The notes under the pieces: model-generated
Databases searched by the model: none
Seen by the model: the letters and a program-made list of their open reading frames with translations, nothing else
What the model was told of the DNA's origin: nothing
Translations under genes and position numbers: made by a program
Source of the DNA: Osmia lignaria lignaria
Lineage: Eukaryota; Arthropoda; Insecta; Hymenoptera; Megachilidae
Direction: 5' to 3'
NCBI RefSeq assembly: GCF_051020975.1
Contig: NW_027478160.1
Coordinates: forward strand, 19,242,001 to 19,306,000
DNA: 64,000 bases
In this document: in pieces, positions 9,901 to 23,047 of the stretch
How positions within the stretch are numbered: the stretch's first letter is position 1
Layout of the letters: every line of letters starts with the position of its first letter

Positions 9901-11777
9901 CTTCTCGTTGTTCTTCTTCTGCACAGCTAAGCTGGAAGTGGCATTTGCGGCCCGCACTAGTGCAGAGTTATCTCAAAGAAAGGGGCCACGGTGTTTCTGT
10001 ATCTCTATTATGTTGGTGCGGCTTCGGAACTTTTAAATATCTCGATATATCTCGAAAACTACGCTTCTGATCAAAAAATATCATAGAACATAACTTGTAG
10101 GAGACATAATTCTCTACAAAAAAGGTCTCTTAACATTTTGCCATAGCTCGCTTCGTTTCCGAGATATTTGCAGATATATCTCAAGGGAAGGGGCCTGACG
10201 GACATATTTCGAGATATTTCTTCTTCTTGTTGTTCTTCTTCTGCACAGCTAAACTGGAAGTGGCATTTCCAGCTCGCAATAGAGCAGAGTTATCTGAAAG
10301 AAAGGGGCCACGGTGTTTCTGTATCTCTATTATGTTGGTGCGGCTTCGGAACTTTTAAATATCTTGATATATCTCGAGAACTACGCATCTGATCAAAAAA
10401 TATCATAGAACATAAAAAGTAGGAAACTTAATTCTCTACAAAAAAGGTCTCTTAACATTTTGCCATAGCTCGCTTCGTTTCCGAGATATTTGCAGATTTA
10501 TCTCAAGGGAAGGGGCCTGACGGACATATTTCGAGATATTTCTTCTTCTTGTTGTTCTTCTTCTGCACAGCTAAGCTGGAAGTGGCATTTGCGGCTCGCA
10601 CTAGTGCAGAGTTATCTCAAAGAAAGGGGCCACGGTGTTTCTGGATCTCTATTATGTTGGTGCGGCTTCCGAACTTTTAAATATCTCGATATATCTCGAA
10701 AACTACGCTTCTGATCAAAAACTATCATAGAACATGAATTGTAGGAAACATAATTCTCTACAAAAAAGGTCTCTTAACATTTTGCCATAGCTCGTTTCGT
10801 TTCCGAGATATTTGCAGATATATCTCAAGGGAAGGTGCCTGACGGACATATTTCGAGATATTTCTTCTTCTTGTTGTTCTTCTTCTGCACAGCTAAACTG
10901 GAAGTGGCATTTCCAGCTCGCAATAGTGCAGAGTTATCTCAAAGAAAGGGGCCACGGTGTTTCTGTATCTCTATTATGTTGGTGCGGCTTCGGAACTTTT
11001 AAATATCTTGATATATCTCGAGAACTACGCATCTGATTAAAAAATATCATAGAACATAAAAAGTAGGAAACTTAATTCTCTACAAAAAAGGTCTCTTAAC
11101 ATTATGCCATAGCTCGCTTCGTTTCCGAGATATTTGCTGATTTATCTCAAGGGAAGGGGCCTGACGGACATATTTCGAGATATTTCTTCTTCTTGTTGTT
11201 CTTCTTCTGCACAGCTAAACTGGAAGTGGCATTTCCAGCTCGCAATAGTGCAGAGTTATCTCAAAGAAAGGGGCCACGGTGTTTCTGTATCTCTATTATG
11301 TTGGTGCGGCTTCGGAACTTTTAAATATCTTGATATATCTCGAGAACTACGCATCTGATCAAAAAATATCATAGAACATAGAAAGTAGGAAACTTAATTC
11401 TCTACCAAAAAGCTCTCTTAACATTTTGCCATAGCTCGCTTCGTTTCCGAGATATTTGCAGATTTATCTCAAGGGAAGGGGCCTGACGGACATATTTCGA
11501 GATATTTCTTCTTCTTGTTGTTCTTCTTCTGCATAGCTAAGCTGGAAGTGGCATTTGCGGCTCGCACTAGTGCAGAGTTATCTCAAAGAAAGGGGCCACG
11601 GTGTTTCAGGATCTCTGTTATGTTGGTGCGGCTTCGGAACTTTTAAATATCTCGATATATCTCGAAAACTACGCATCTGATCAAAAAATATCATAGAACA
11701 TAAAAAGTAGGAAACTTAATTCTCTACAAAAAAGGTCTCTTAACATTATGCCATAGCTCGCTTCGTTTCCGAGATAT
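6626..11777. repeat. 16-mer HOR unit (5,152 bp), first copy
   Basis: Monomer order: A2 6626, B1 6948, A1 with gagatacttc 7270, B1 7592, A3 7914, B2 8236, A4 8558, A1 with gttatatcaaag 8880, B3 9202, A2 9524, B1 9846, A3 10168, B2 10490, A4 10812, A2 11134, B3 11456. The next unit repeats the first twelve in order. The B3 copy at 11456 has gcatagctaag for gcacagctaag, which puts a stop in the frame that is open elsewhere. Nested inside is a repeat of A3-B2-A4-A-B3-A2-B1 (7 monomers, 2,254 bp) beginning at 7914 and again at 10168. Confidence 0.82.
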
Positions 11778-14700
11778 TTGCTGATTTATCTCAAGGGAAG
11801 GGGCCTGACGGACATATTTCGAGATATTTCTTCTTCTTGTTGTTCTTCTTCTGCACAGCTAAACTGGAAGTGGCATTTCCAGCTCGCAATAGTGCAGAGT
11901 TATCTCAAAGAAAGGGGCCACGGTGTTTCTGTATCTCTATTATGCTGGTGCGGCTTCGGAACTTTTAAATATCTTGATATATCTCGAGAACTACGCATCT
12001 GATCAAAAAATATCATAGAACATAAAAAGTACGAAACTTAATTCTCTACAACAAAGGTCTCTTAACATTTTGCCGTAGCTCGCTTTGTTTCCGAGATATT
12101 TGCCGATTTATCTCAAGGGAAGGGGCCTGACGGACATATTTCGAGATATTTCTTCTTCTCGTTGTTCTTCTTCTGCACAGCTAAGCTGGAAGTGGCATTT
12201 GCGGCCCGCACTAGTGCAGAGTTATCTCAAAGAAAGGGGCCACGGTGTTTCTGTATCTCTATTATGTTGGTGCGGCTTCGGAACTTTTAAATATCTCGAT
12301 ATATCTCGAAAACTACGCTTCTGATCAAAAAATATCATAGAACATAACTTGTAGGAGACATAATTCTCTACAAAAAAGGTCTCTTAACATTTTGCCATAG
12401 CTCGCTTCGTTTCCGAGATATTTGCAGATATATCTCAAGGGAAGGGGCCTGACGGACATATTTCGAGATACTTCTTCTTCTTGTTGTTCTTCTTCTGCAC
12501 AGCTAAGCTGGAAGTGGCATTTGCAGCTCGCAATAGTGCAGAGTTATCTCAAAGAAAGGGGCCACGGTGTTTCTGTATCTCTATTATGCTGGTGCGGCTT
12601 CGGAACTTTTAAATATCTTGATATATCTCGAGAACTACGCATCTGATCAAAAAATATCATAGAACATAAAAAGTACGAAACTTAATTCTCTACAACAAAG
12701 GTCTCTTAACATTTTGCCATAGCTCGCTTTGTTTCCGAGATATTTGCCGATTTATCTCAAGGGAAGGGGCCTGACGGACATATTTCGAGATATTTCTTCT
12801 TCTCGTTGTTCTTCTTCTGCACAGCTAAGCTGGAAGTGGCATTTGCGGCCCGCACTAGTGCAGAGTTATCTCAAAGAAAGGGGCCACGGTGTTTCTGTAT
12901 CTCTATTATGTTGGTGCGGCTTCGGAACTTTTAAATATCTCGATATATCTCGAAAACTACGCTTCTGATCAAAAAATATCATAGAACATAACTTGTAGGA
13001 GACATAATTCTCTACAAAAAAGGTCTCTTAACATTTTGCCATAGCTCGCTTCGTTTCCGAGATATTTGCAGATATATCTCAAGGGAAGGGGCCTGACGGA
13101 CATATTTCGAGATATTTCTTCTTCTTGTTGTTCTTCTTCTGCACAGCTAAACTGGAAGTGGCATTTCCAGCTCGCAATAGAGCAGAGTTATCTGAAAGAA
13201 AGGGGCCACGGTGTTTCTGTATCTCTATTATGTTGGTGCGGCTTCGGAACTTTTAAATATCTTGATATATCTCGAGAACTACGCATCTGATCAAAAAATA
13301 TCATAGAACATAAAAAGTAGGAAACTTAATTCTCTACAAAAAAGGTCTCTTAACATTTTGCCATAGCTCGCTTCGTTTCCGAGATATTTGCAGATTTATC
13401 TCAAGGGAAGGGGCCTGACGGACATATTTCGAGATATTTCTTCTTCTTGTTGTTCTTCTTCTGCACAGCTAAGCTGGAAGTGGCATTTGCGGCTCGCACT
13501 AGTGCAGAGTTATCTCAAAGAAAGGGGCCACGGTGTTTCTGGATCTCTATTATGTTGGTGCGGCTTCCGAACTTTTAAATATCTCGATATATCTCGAAAA
13601 CTACGCTTCTGATCAAAAAATATCATAGAACATGAGTTGTAGGAAACATAATTCTCTACAAAAAAGGTCTCTTAACATTTTGCCATAGCTCGTTTCGTTT
13701 CCGAGATATTTGCAGATATATCTCAAGGGAAGGTGCCTGACGGACATATTTCGAGATATTTCTTCTTCTTGTTGTTCTTCTTCTGCACAGCTAAACTGGA
13801 AGTGGCATTTCCAGCTCGCAATAGTGCAGAGTTATCTCAAAGAAAGGGGCCACGGTGTTTCTGTATCTCTATTATGTTGGTGCGGCTTCGGAACTTTTAA
13901 ATATCTTGATATATCTCGAGAACTACGCATCTGATTAAAAAATATCATAGAACATAAAAAGTAGGAAACTTAATTCTCTACAAAAAAGGTCTCTTAACAT
14001 TATGCCATAGCTCGCTTCGTTTCCGAGATATTTGCTGATTTATCTCAAGGGAAGGGGCCTGACGGACATATTTCGAGATATTTCTTCTTCTTGTTGTTCT
14101 TCTTCTGCACAGCTAAGCTGGAAGTGGCATTTGCAGCTCGCAATAGTGCAGAGTTATATCAAAGAAAGGGGCCACGGTGTTTCTGTATCTCTATTATGTT
14201 GGTGCGGCTTCGGAACTTTTAAATATCTTGATATATCTCGAGAAGTACGCATCTGATCAAAAAATATCATAGAACATAGAAAGTAGGAAACTTAATTCTC
14301 TACAAAAAAGGTCTCTTAACATTTTGCCATAGCTCGCTTCGTTTCCGAGATATTTGCAGATTTATCTCAAGGGAAGGGGCCTGACGGACATATTTCGAGA
14401 TATTTCTTCTTCTTGTTGTTCTTCTTCTGCACAGCTAAGCTGGAAGTGGCATTTGCGGCTCGCACTAGTGCAGAGTTATCTCAAAGAAAGGGGCCACGGT
14501 GTTTCAGGATCTCTGTTATGTTGGTGCGGCTTCGGAACTTTTAAATATCTCGATATATCTCGAAAACTACGCATCTGATCAAAAAATATCATAGAACATA
14601 AAAAGTAGGAAACTTAATTCTCTACAAAAAAGGTCTCTTAACATTATGCCATAGCTCGCTTCGTTTCCGAGATATTTGCTGATTTATCTCAAGGGAAGGG

Positions 14701-15790
14701 GCCTGACGGACATATTTCGAGATATTTCTTCTTCTTGTTGTTCTTCTTCTGCACAGCTAAACTGGAAGTGGCATTTCCAGCTCGCAATAGTGCAGAGTTA
14801 TCTCAAAGAAAGGGGCCACGGTGTTTCTGTATCTCTATTATGCTGGTGCGGCTTCGGAACTTTTAAATATCTTGATATATCTCGAGAACTACGCATCTGA
14901 TCAAAAAATATCATAGAACATAAAAAGTACGAAACTTAATTCTCTACAACAAAGGTCTCTTAACATTTTGCCATAGCTCGCTTTGTTTCCGAGATATTTG
15001 CTGATTTATCTCAAGGGAAGGGGCCTGACGGACATATTTCGAGATATTTCTTCTTCTCGTTGTTCTTCTTCTGCACAGCTAAGCTGGAAGTGGCATTTGC
15101 GGCCCGCACTAGTGCAGAGTTATCTCAAAGAAAGGGGCCACGGTGTTTCTGTATCTCTATTATGTTGGTGCGGCTTCGGAACTTTTAAATATCTCGATAT
15201 ATCTCGAAAACTACGCTTCTGATCAAAAAATATCATAGAACATAACTTGTAGGAGACATAATTCTCTACAAAAAAGGTCTCTTAACATTTTGCCATAGCT
15301 CGCTTCGTTTCCGAGATATTTGCAGATATATCTCAAGGGAAGGGGCCTGACGGACATATTTCGAGATATTTCTTCTTCTTGTTGTTCTTCTTCTGCACAG
15401 CTAAACTGGAAGTGGCATTTCCAGCTCGCAATAGAGCAGAGTTATCTGAAAGAAAGGGGCCACGGTGTTTCTGTATCTCTATTATGTTGGTGCGGCTTCG
15501 GAACTTTTAAATATCTTGATATATCTCGAGAACTACGCATCTGATCAAAAAATATCATAGAACATAAAAAGTAGGAAACTTAATTCTCTACAAAAAAGGT
15601 CTCTTAACATTTTGCCATAGCTCGCTTCGTTTCCGAGATATTTGCAGATTTATCTCAAGGGAAGGGGCCTGACGGACATATTTCGAGATATTTCTTCTTC
15701 TTGTTGTTCTTCTTCTGCACAGCTAAGCTGGAAGTGGCATTTGCGGCTCGCACTAGTGCAGAGTTATCTCAAAGAAAGGGGCCACGGTGT
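11778..15790. repeat. 16-mer HOR unit, second copy (truncated)
   Basis: It repeats 6626 onward at +5,152 bp, including the rare gttatatcaaag change (monomer 8880 and monomer 14032) and the gagatacttc monomer (7270 and 12422). The match ends inside monomer 15642, which starts like B2/B3 but continues as B3 (gtttcaggatc) where the first unit has B2 (gtttctggatc). Small differences include attatattgg near 7756, absent here, and gccgtagctcg near 12,074, present only here. Confidence 0.8.
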
Positions 15791-17251
15791 TTCAGGATCT
15801 CTGTTATGTTGGTGCGGCTTCGGAACTTTTAAATATCTCGATATATCTCGAAAACTACGCATCTGATCAAAAAATATCATAGAACATAAAAAGTAGGAAA
15901 CTTAATTCTCTACAAAAAAGGTCTCTTAACATTATGCCATAGCTCGCTTCGTTTCCGAGATATTTGCTGATTTATCTCAAGGGAAGGGGCCTGACGGACA
16001 TATTTCGAGATATTTCTTCTTCTTGTTGTTCTTCTTCTGCACAGCTAAACTGGAAGTGGCATTTCCAGCTCGCAATAGTGCAGAGTTATCTCAAAGAAAG
16101 GGGCCACGGTGTTTCTGTATCTCTATTATGCTGGTGCGGCTTCGGAACTTTTAAATATCTTGATATATCTCGAGAACTACGCATCTGATCAAAAAATATC
16201 ATAGAACATAAAAAGTACGAAACTTAATTCTCTACAACAAAGGTCTCTTAACATTTTGCCATAGCTCGCTTTGTTTCCGAGATATTTGCCGATTTATCTC
16301 AAGGGAAGGGGCCTGACGGACATATTTCGAGATATTTCTTCTTCTCGTTGTTCTTCTTCTGCACAGCTAAGCTGGAAGTGGCATTTGCGGCCCGCACTAG
16401 TGCAGAGTTATCTCAAAGAAAGGGGCCACGGTGTTTCTGTATCTCTATTATGTTGGTGCGGCTTCGGAACTTTTAAATATCTCGGTATATCTCGAAAACT
16501 ACGCTTCTGATCAAAAAATATCATAGAACATAACTTGTAGGAGACATAATTCTCTACAAAAAAGGTCTCTTAACATTTTGCCATAGCTCGCTTCGTTTCC
16601 GAGATATTTGCAGATATCTCTCAAGGGAAGGGGCCTGACGGACATATTTCGAGATACTTCTTCTTCTTGTTGTTCTTCTTCTGCACAGCTAAGCTGGAAG
16701 TGGCATTTGCAGCTCGCAATAGTGCAGAGTTATCTCAAAGAAAGGGGCCACGGTGTTTCTGTATCTCTATTATGTTGGTGCGGCTTCGGAACTTTTAAAT
16801 ATCTTGATATATCTCGAGAACAAGGCATCTGATCAAAAAGTATCATAGAACATAGAAAGTAGGAAACTTAATTCTCTACAAAAAAGGTCTCTTAACATTT
16901 TGCCATAGCTCGCTCCGTTTCCGAGATATTTGCAGATTTATCTCAAGGGAACGGGCCTGACGGACATATTTCGAGATATTTCTTCTTCTTGTTGTTCTTC
17001 TTCTGCACAGCTAAGCTGGAAGTGGCATTTGCGGCTCGCACTAGTGCAGAGTTATCTCAAAGAAAGGGGCCACGGTGTTTCAGGATCTCTGTTATGTTGG
17101 TGCGGCTTCGGAACTTTTAAATATCTCGATATATCTCGAAAACTACGCATCTGATCAAAAAATATCATAGAACATAAAAAGTAGGAAACTTAATTCTCTA
17201 CAAAAAAGGTCTCTTAACATTATGCCATAGCTCGCTTCGTTTCCGAGATAT
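15642..17251. repeat. Junction segment between 16-mer and 6-mer HOR blocks
   Basis: Order: B3 15642, A2 15964, B1 16286, A1 with gagatacttc 16608, B3 16930. The triplet from 15964 resembles 6626-7591 and 11778-12743, so it derives from the same HOR. The interval carries a cluster of one-off changes (see findings). Confidence 0.75.
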
Positions 17252-20200
17252 TTGCTGATTTATCTCAAGGGAAGGGGCCTGACGGACATATTTCGAGATA
17301 TTTCTTCTTCTTGTTGTTCTTCTTCTGCACAGCTAAACTGGAAGTGGCATTTCCAGCTCGCAATAGTGCAGAGTTACCTCAAAGAAAGGGGCCACGGTGT
17401 TTCTGTATCTCTATTATGCTGGTGCGGCTTCGGAACTTTTAAATATCTTGATATATCTCGAGAACTACGCATCTGATCAAAAAATATCATAGAACATAAA
17501 AAGTACGAAACTTAATTCTCTACAACAAAGGTCTCTTAACATTTTGCCATAGCTCGCTTTGTTTCCGAGATATTTGCTGATTTATCTCAAGGGAAGGGGC
17601 CTGACGGACATATTTCGAGATATTTCTTCTTCTCGTTGTTCTTCTTCTGCACAGCTAAGCTGGAAGTGGCATTTGCGGCCCGCACTAGTGCAGAGTTATC
17701 TCAAAGAAAGGGGCCACGGTGTTTCTGTATCTCTATTATGTTGGTGCGGCTTCGGAACTTTTAAATATCTCGATATATCTCGAAAACTACGCTTCTGATC
17801 AAAAAATATCATAGAACATAACTTGTAGGAGACATAATTCTCTACAAAAAAGGTCTCTTAACATTTTGCCATAGCTCGCTTCGTTTCCGAGATATTTGCA
17901 GATATATCTCAAGGGAAGGGGCCTGACGGACATATTTCGAGATATTTCTTCTTCTTGTTGTTCTTCTTCTGCACAGCTAAACTGGAAGTGGCATTTCCAG
18001 CTCGCAATAGAGCAGAGTTATCTGAAAGAAAGGGGCCACGGTGTTTCTGTATCTCTATTATGTTGGTGCGGCTTCGGAACTTTTAAATATCTTGATATAT
18101 CTCGAGAACTACGCATCTGATCAAAAAATATCATAGAACATAAAAAGTAGGAAACTTAATTCTCTACAAAAAAGGTCTCTTAACATTTTGCCATAGCTCG
18201 CTTCGTTTCCGAGATATTTGCAGATTTATCTCAAGGGAAGGGGCCTGACGGACATATTTCGAGATATTTCTTCTTCTTGTTGTTCTTCTTCTGCACAGCT
18301 AAGCTGGAAGTGGCATTTGCGGCTCGCACTAGTGCAGAGTTATCTCAAAGAAAGGGGCCACGGTGTTTCTGGATCTCTATTATGTTGGTGCGGCTTCCGA
18401 ACTTTTAAATATCTCGATATATCTCGAAAACTACGCTTCTGATCAAAAAATATCATAGAACATGAATTGTAGGAAACATAATTCTCTACAAAAAAGGTCT
18501 CTTAACATTTTGCCATAGCTCGTTTCGTTTCCGAGATATTTGCAGATATATCTCAAGGGAAGGTGCCTGACGGACATATTTCGAGATATTTCTTCTTCTT
18601 GTTGTTCTTCTTCTGCACAGCTAAACTGGAAGTGGCATTTCCAGCTCGCAATAGTGCAGAGTTATCTCAAAGAAAGGGGCCACGGTGTTTCTGTATCTCT
18701 ATTATGTTGGTGCGGCTTCGGAACTTTTAAATATCTCGATATATCTCGAAAACTACGCTTCTGATCAAAAAATATCATAGAACATAACTTGTAGGAGACA
18801 TAATTCTCTACAAAAAAGGTCTCTTAACATTTTGCCATAGCTCGCTTTGTTTCCGAGATATTTGCTGATTTATCTCAAGGGAAGGGGCCTGACGGACATA
18901 TTTCGAGATATTTCTTCTTCTCGTTGTTCTTCTTCTGCACAGCTAAGCTGGAAGTGGCATTTGCGGCCCGCACTAGTGCAGAGTTATCTCAAAGAAAGGG
19001 GCCACGGTGTTTCTGTATCTCTATTATGTTGGTGCGGCTTCGGAACTTTTAAATATCTCGATATATCTCGAAAACTACGCTTCTGATCAAAAAATATCAT
19101 AGAACATAACTTGTAGGAGACATAATTCTCTACAAAAAAGGTCTCTTAACATTTTGCCATAGCTCGCTTCGTTTCCGAGATATTTGCAGATATATCTCAA
19201 GGGAAGGGGCCTGACGGACATATTTCGAGATATTTCTTCTTCTTGTTGTTCTTCTTCTGCACAGCTAAACTGGAAGTGGCATTTCCAGCTCGCAATAGTG
19301 CAGAGTTACCTCAAAGAAAGGGGCCACGGTGTTTCTGTATCTCTATTATGCTGGTGCGGCTTCGGAACTTTTAAATATCTTGATATATCTCGAGAACTAC
19401 GCATCTGATCAAAAAATATCATAGAACATAAAAAGTACGAAACTTAATTCTCTACAACAAAGGTCTCTTAACATTTTGCCATAGCTCGCTTTGTTTCCGA
19501 GATATTTGCTGATTTATCTCAAGGGAAGGGGCCTGACGGACATATTTCGAGATATTTCTTCTTCTCGTTGTTCTTCTTCTGCACAGCTAAGCTGGAAGTG
19601 GCATTTGCGGCCCGCACTAGTGCAGAGTTATCTCAAAGAAAGGGGCCACGGTGTTTCTGTATCTCTATTATGTTGGTGCGGCTTCGGAACTTTTAAATAT
19701 CTCGATATATCTCGAAAACTACGCTTCTGATCAAAAAATATCATAGAACATAACTTGTAGGAGACATAATTCTCTACAAAAAAGGTCTCTTAACATTTTG
19801 CCATAGCTCGCTTCGTTTCCGAGATATTTGCAGATATATCTCAAGGGAAGGGGCCTGACGGACATATTTCGAGATATTTCTTCTTCTTGTTGTTCTTCTT
19901 CTGCACAGCTAAACTGGAAGTGGCATTTCCAGCTCGCAATAGAGCAGAGTTATCTGAAAGAAAGGGGCCACGGTGTTTCTGTATCTCTATTATGTTGGTG
20001 CGGCTTCGGAACTTTTAAATATCTTGATATATCTCGAGAACTACGCATCTGATCAAAAAATATCATAGAACATAAAAAGTAGGAAACTTAATTCTCTACA
20101 AAAAAGGTCTCTTAACATTTTGCCATAGCTCGCTTCGTTTCCGAGATATTTGCAGATTTATCTCAAGGGAAGGGGCCTGACGGACATATTTCGAGATATT

Positions 20201-23047
20201 TCTTCTTCTTGTTGTTCTTCTTCTGCACAGCTAAGCTGGAAGTGGCATTTGCGGCTCGCACTAGTGCAGAGTTATCTCAAAGAAAGGGGCCACGGTGTTT
20301 CTGGATCTCTATTATGTTGGTGCGGCTTCCGAACTTTTAAATATCTCGATATATCTCGAAAACTACGCTTCTGATCAAAAAATATCATAGAACATGAATT
20401 GTAGGAAACATAATTCTCTACAAAAAAGGTCTCTTAACATTTTGCCATAGCTCGTTTCGTTTCCGAGATATTTGCAGATATATCTCAAGGGAAGGTGCCT
20501 GACGGACATATTTCGAGATATTTCTTCTTCTTGTTGTTCTTCTTCTGCACAGCTAAACTGGAAGTGGCATTTCCAGCTCGCAATAGTGCAGAGTTATCTC
20601 AAAGAAAGGGGCCACGGTGTTTCTGTATCTCTATTATGTTGGTGCGGCTTCGGAACTTTTAAATATCTTGATATATCTCGAGAACTACGCATCTGATTAA
20701 AAAATATCATAGAACATAAAAAGTAGGAAACTTAATTCTCTACAAAAAAGGTCTCTTAACATTATGCCATAGCTCGCTTCGTTTCCGAGATATTTGCTGA
20801 TTTATCTCAAGGGAAGGGGCCTGACGGACATATTTCGAGATATTTCTTCTTCTTGTTGTTCTTCTTCTGCACAGCTAAGCTGGAAGTGGCATTTGCGGCT
20901 CGCACTAGTGCAGAGTTATCTCAAAGAAAGGGGCCACGGTGTTTCAGGATCTCTGTTATGTTGGTGCGGCTTCGGAACTTTTAAATATCTCGATATATCT
21001 CGAAAACTACGCATCTGATCAAAAAATATCATAGAACATAAAAAGTAGGAAACTTAATTCTCTACAAAAAAGGTCTCTTAACATTATGCCATAGCTCGCT
21101 TCGTTTCCGAGATATTTGCTGATTTATCTCAAGGGAAGGGGCCTGACGGACATATTTCGAGATATTTCTTCTTCTTGTTGTTCTTCTTCTGCACAGCTAA
21201 ACTGGAAGTGGCATTTCCAGCTCGCAATAGTGCAGAGTTACCTCAAAGAAAGGGGCCACGGTGTTTCTGTATCTCTATTATGCTGGTGCGGCTTCGGAAC
21301 TTTTAAATATCTTGATATATCTCGAGAACTACGCATCTGATGAAAAAATATCATAGAACATAAAAAGTACGAAACTTAATTCTCTACAACAAAGGTCTCT
21401 TAACATTTTGCCATAGCTCGCTTTGTTTCCGAGATATTTGCTGATTTATCTCAAGGGAAGGGGCCTGACGGACATATTTCGAGATATTTCTTCTTCTCGT
21501 TGTTCTTCTTCTGCACAGCTAAGCTGGAAGTGGCATTTGCGGCCCGCACTAGTGCAGAGTTATCTCAAAGAAAGGGGCCACGGTGTTTCTGTATCTCTAT
21601 TATGTTGGTGCGGCTTCGGAACTTTTAAATATCTCGATATATCTCGAAAACTACGCTTCTGATCAAAAAATATCATAGAACATAACTTGTAGGAGACATA
21701 ATTCTCTACAAAAAAGGTCTCTTAACATTTTGCCATAGCTCGCTTCGTTTCCGAGATATTTGCAGATATATCTCAAGGGAAGGGGCCTGACGGACATATT
21801 TCGAGATATTTCTTCTTCTTGTTGTTCTTCTTCTGCACAGCTAAACTGGAAGTGGCATTTCCAGCTCGCAATAGAGCAGAGTTATCTGAAAGAAAGGGGC
21901 CACGGTGTTTCTGTATCTCTATTATGTTGGTGCGGCTTCGGAACTTTTAAATATCTTGATATATCTCGAGAACTACGCATCTGATCAAAAAATATCATAG
22001 AACATAAAAAGTAGGAAACTTAATTCTCTACAAAAAAGGTCTCTTAACATTTTGCCATAGCTCGCTTCGTTTCCGAGATATTTGCAGATTTATCTCAAGG
22101 GAAGGGGCCTGACGGACATATTTCGAGATATTTCTTCTTCTTGTTGTTCTTCTTCTGCACAGCTAAGCTGGAAGTGGCATTTGCGGCTCGCACTAGTGCA
22201 GAGTTATCTCAAAGAAAGGGGCCACGGTGTTTCTGGATCTCTATTATGTTGGTGCGGCTTCCGAACTTTTAAATATCTCGATATATCTCGAAAACTACGC
22301 TTCTGATCAAAAAATATCATAGAACATGAATTGTAGGAAACATAATTCTCTACAAAAAAGGTCTCTTAACATTTTGCCATAGCTCGTTTCGTTTCCGAGA
22401 TATTTGCAGATATATCTCAAGGGAAGGTGCCTGACGGACATATTTCGAGATATTTCTTCTTCTTGTTGTTCTTCTTCTGCACAGCTAAACTGGAAGTGGC
22501 ATTTCCAGCTCGCAATAGTGCAGAGTTATCTCAAAGAAAGGGGCCACGGTGTTTCTGTATCTCTATTATGTTGGTGCGGCTTCGGAACTTTTAAATATCT
22601 TGATATATCTCGAGAACTACGCATCTGATTAAAAAATATCATAGAACATAAAAAGTAGGAAACTTAATTCTCTACAAAAAAGGTCTCTTAACATTATGCC
22701 ATAGCTCGCTTCGTTTCCGAGATATTTGCTGATTTATCTCAAGGGAAGGGGCCTGACGGACATATTTCGAGATATTTCTTCTTCTTGTTGTTCTTCTTCT
22801 GCACAGCTAAACTGGAAGTGGCATTTCCAGCTCGCAATAGTGCAGAGTTATCTCAAAGAAAGGGGCCACGGTGTTTCTGTATCTCTATTATGTTGGTGCG
22901 GCTTCGGAACTTTTAAATATCTTGATATATCTCGAGAACTACGCATCTGATCAAAAAATATCATAGAACATAAAAAGTAGGAAACTTAATTCTCTACAAA
23001 AAAGCTCTCTTAACATTTTGCCATAGCTCGCTTCGTTTCCGAGATAT
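17252..23047. repeat. 6-mer HOR, three units of 1,932 bp
   Basis: Units start at 17252, 19184 and 21116. Each opens with an A2 monomer carrying the uncommon gttacctc (17373, 19305, 21237; spacing exactly 1,932), followed by B1, A3, B2 and A4. The sixth position varies: B1 at 18862, a chimera with A-type start and B3 body at 20794, A2 at 22726. The opening copies also differ at their start (ctgattta in units 1 and 3, cagatata in unit 2). The A4 copy 18540 has a B tail. Confidence 0.85.
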
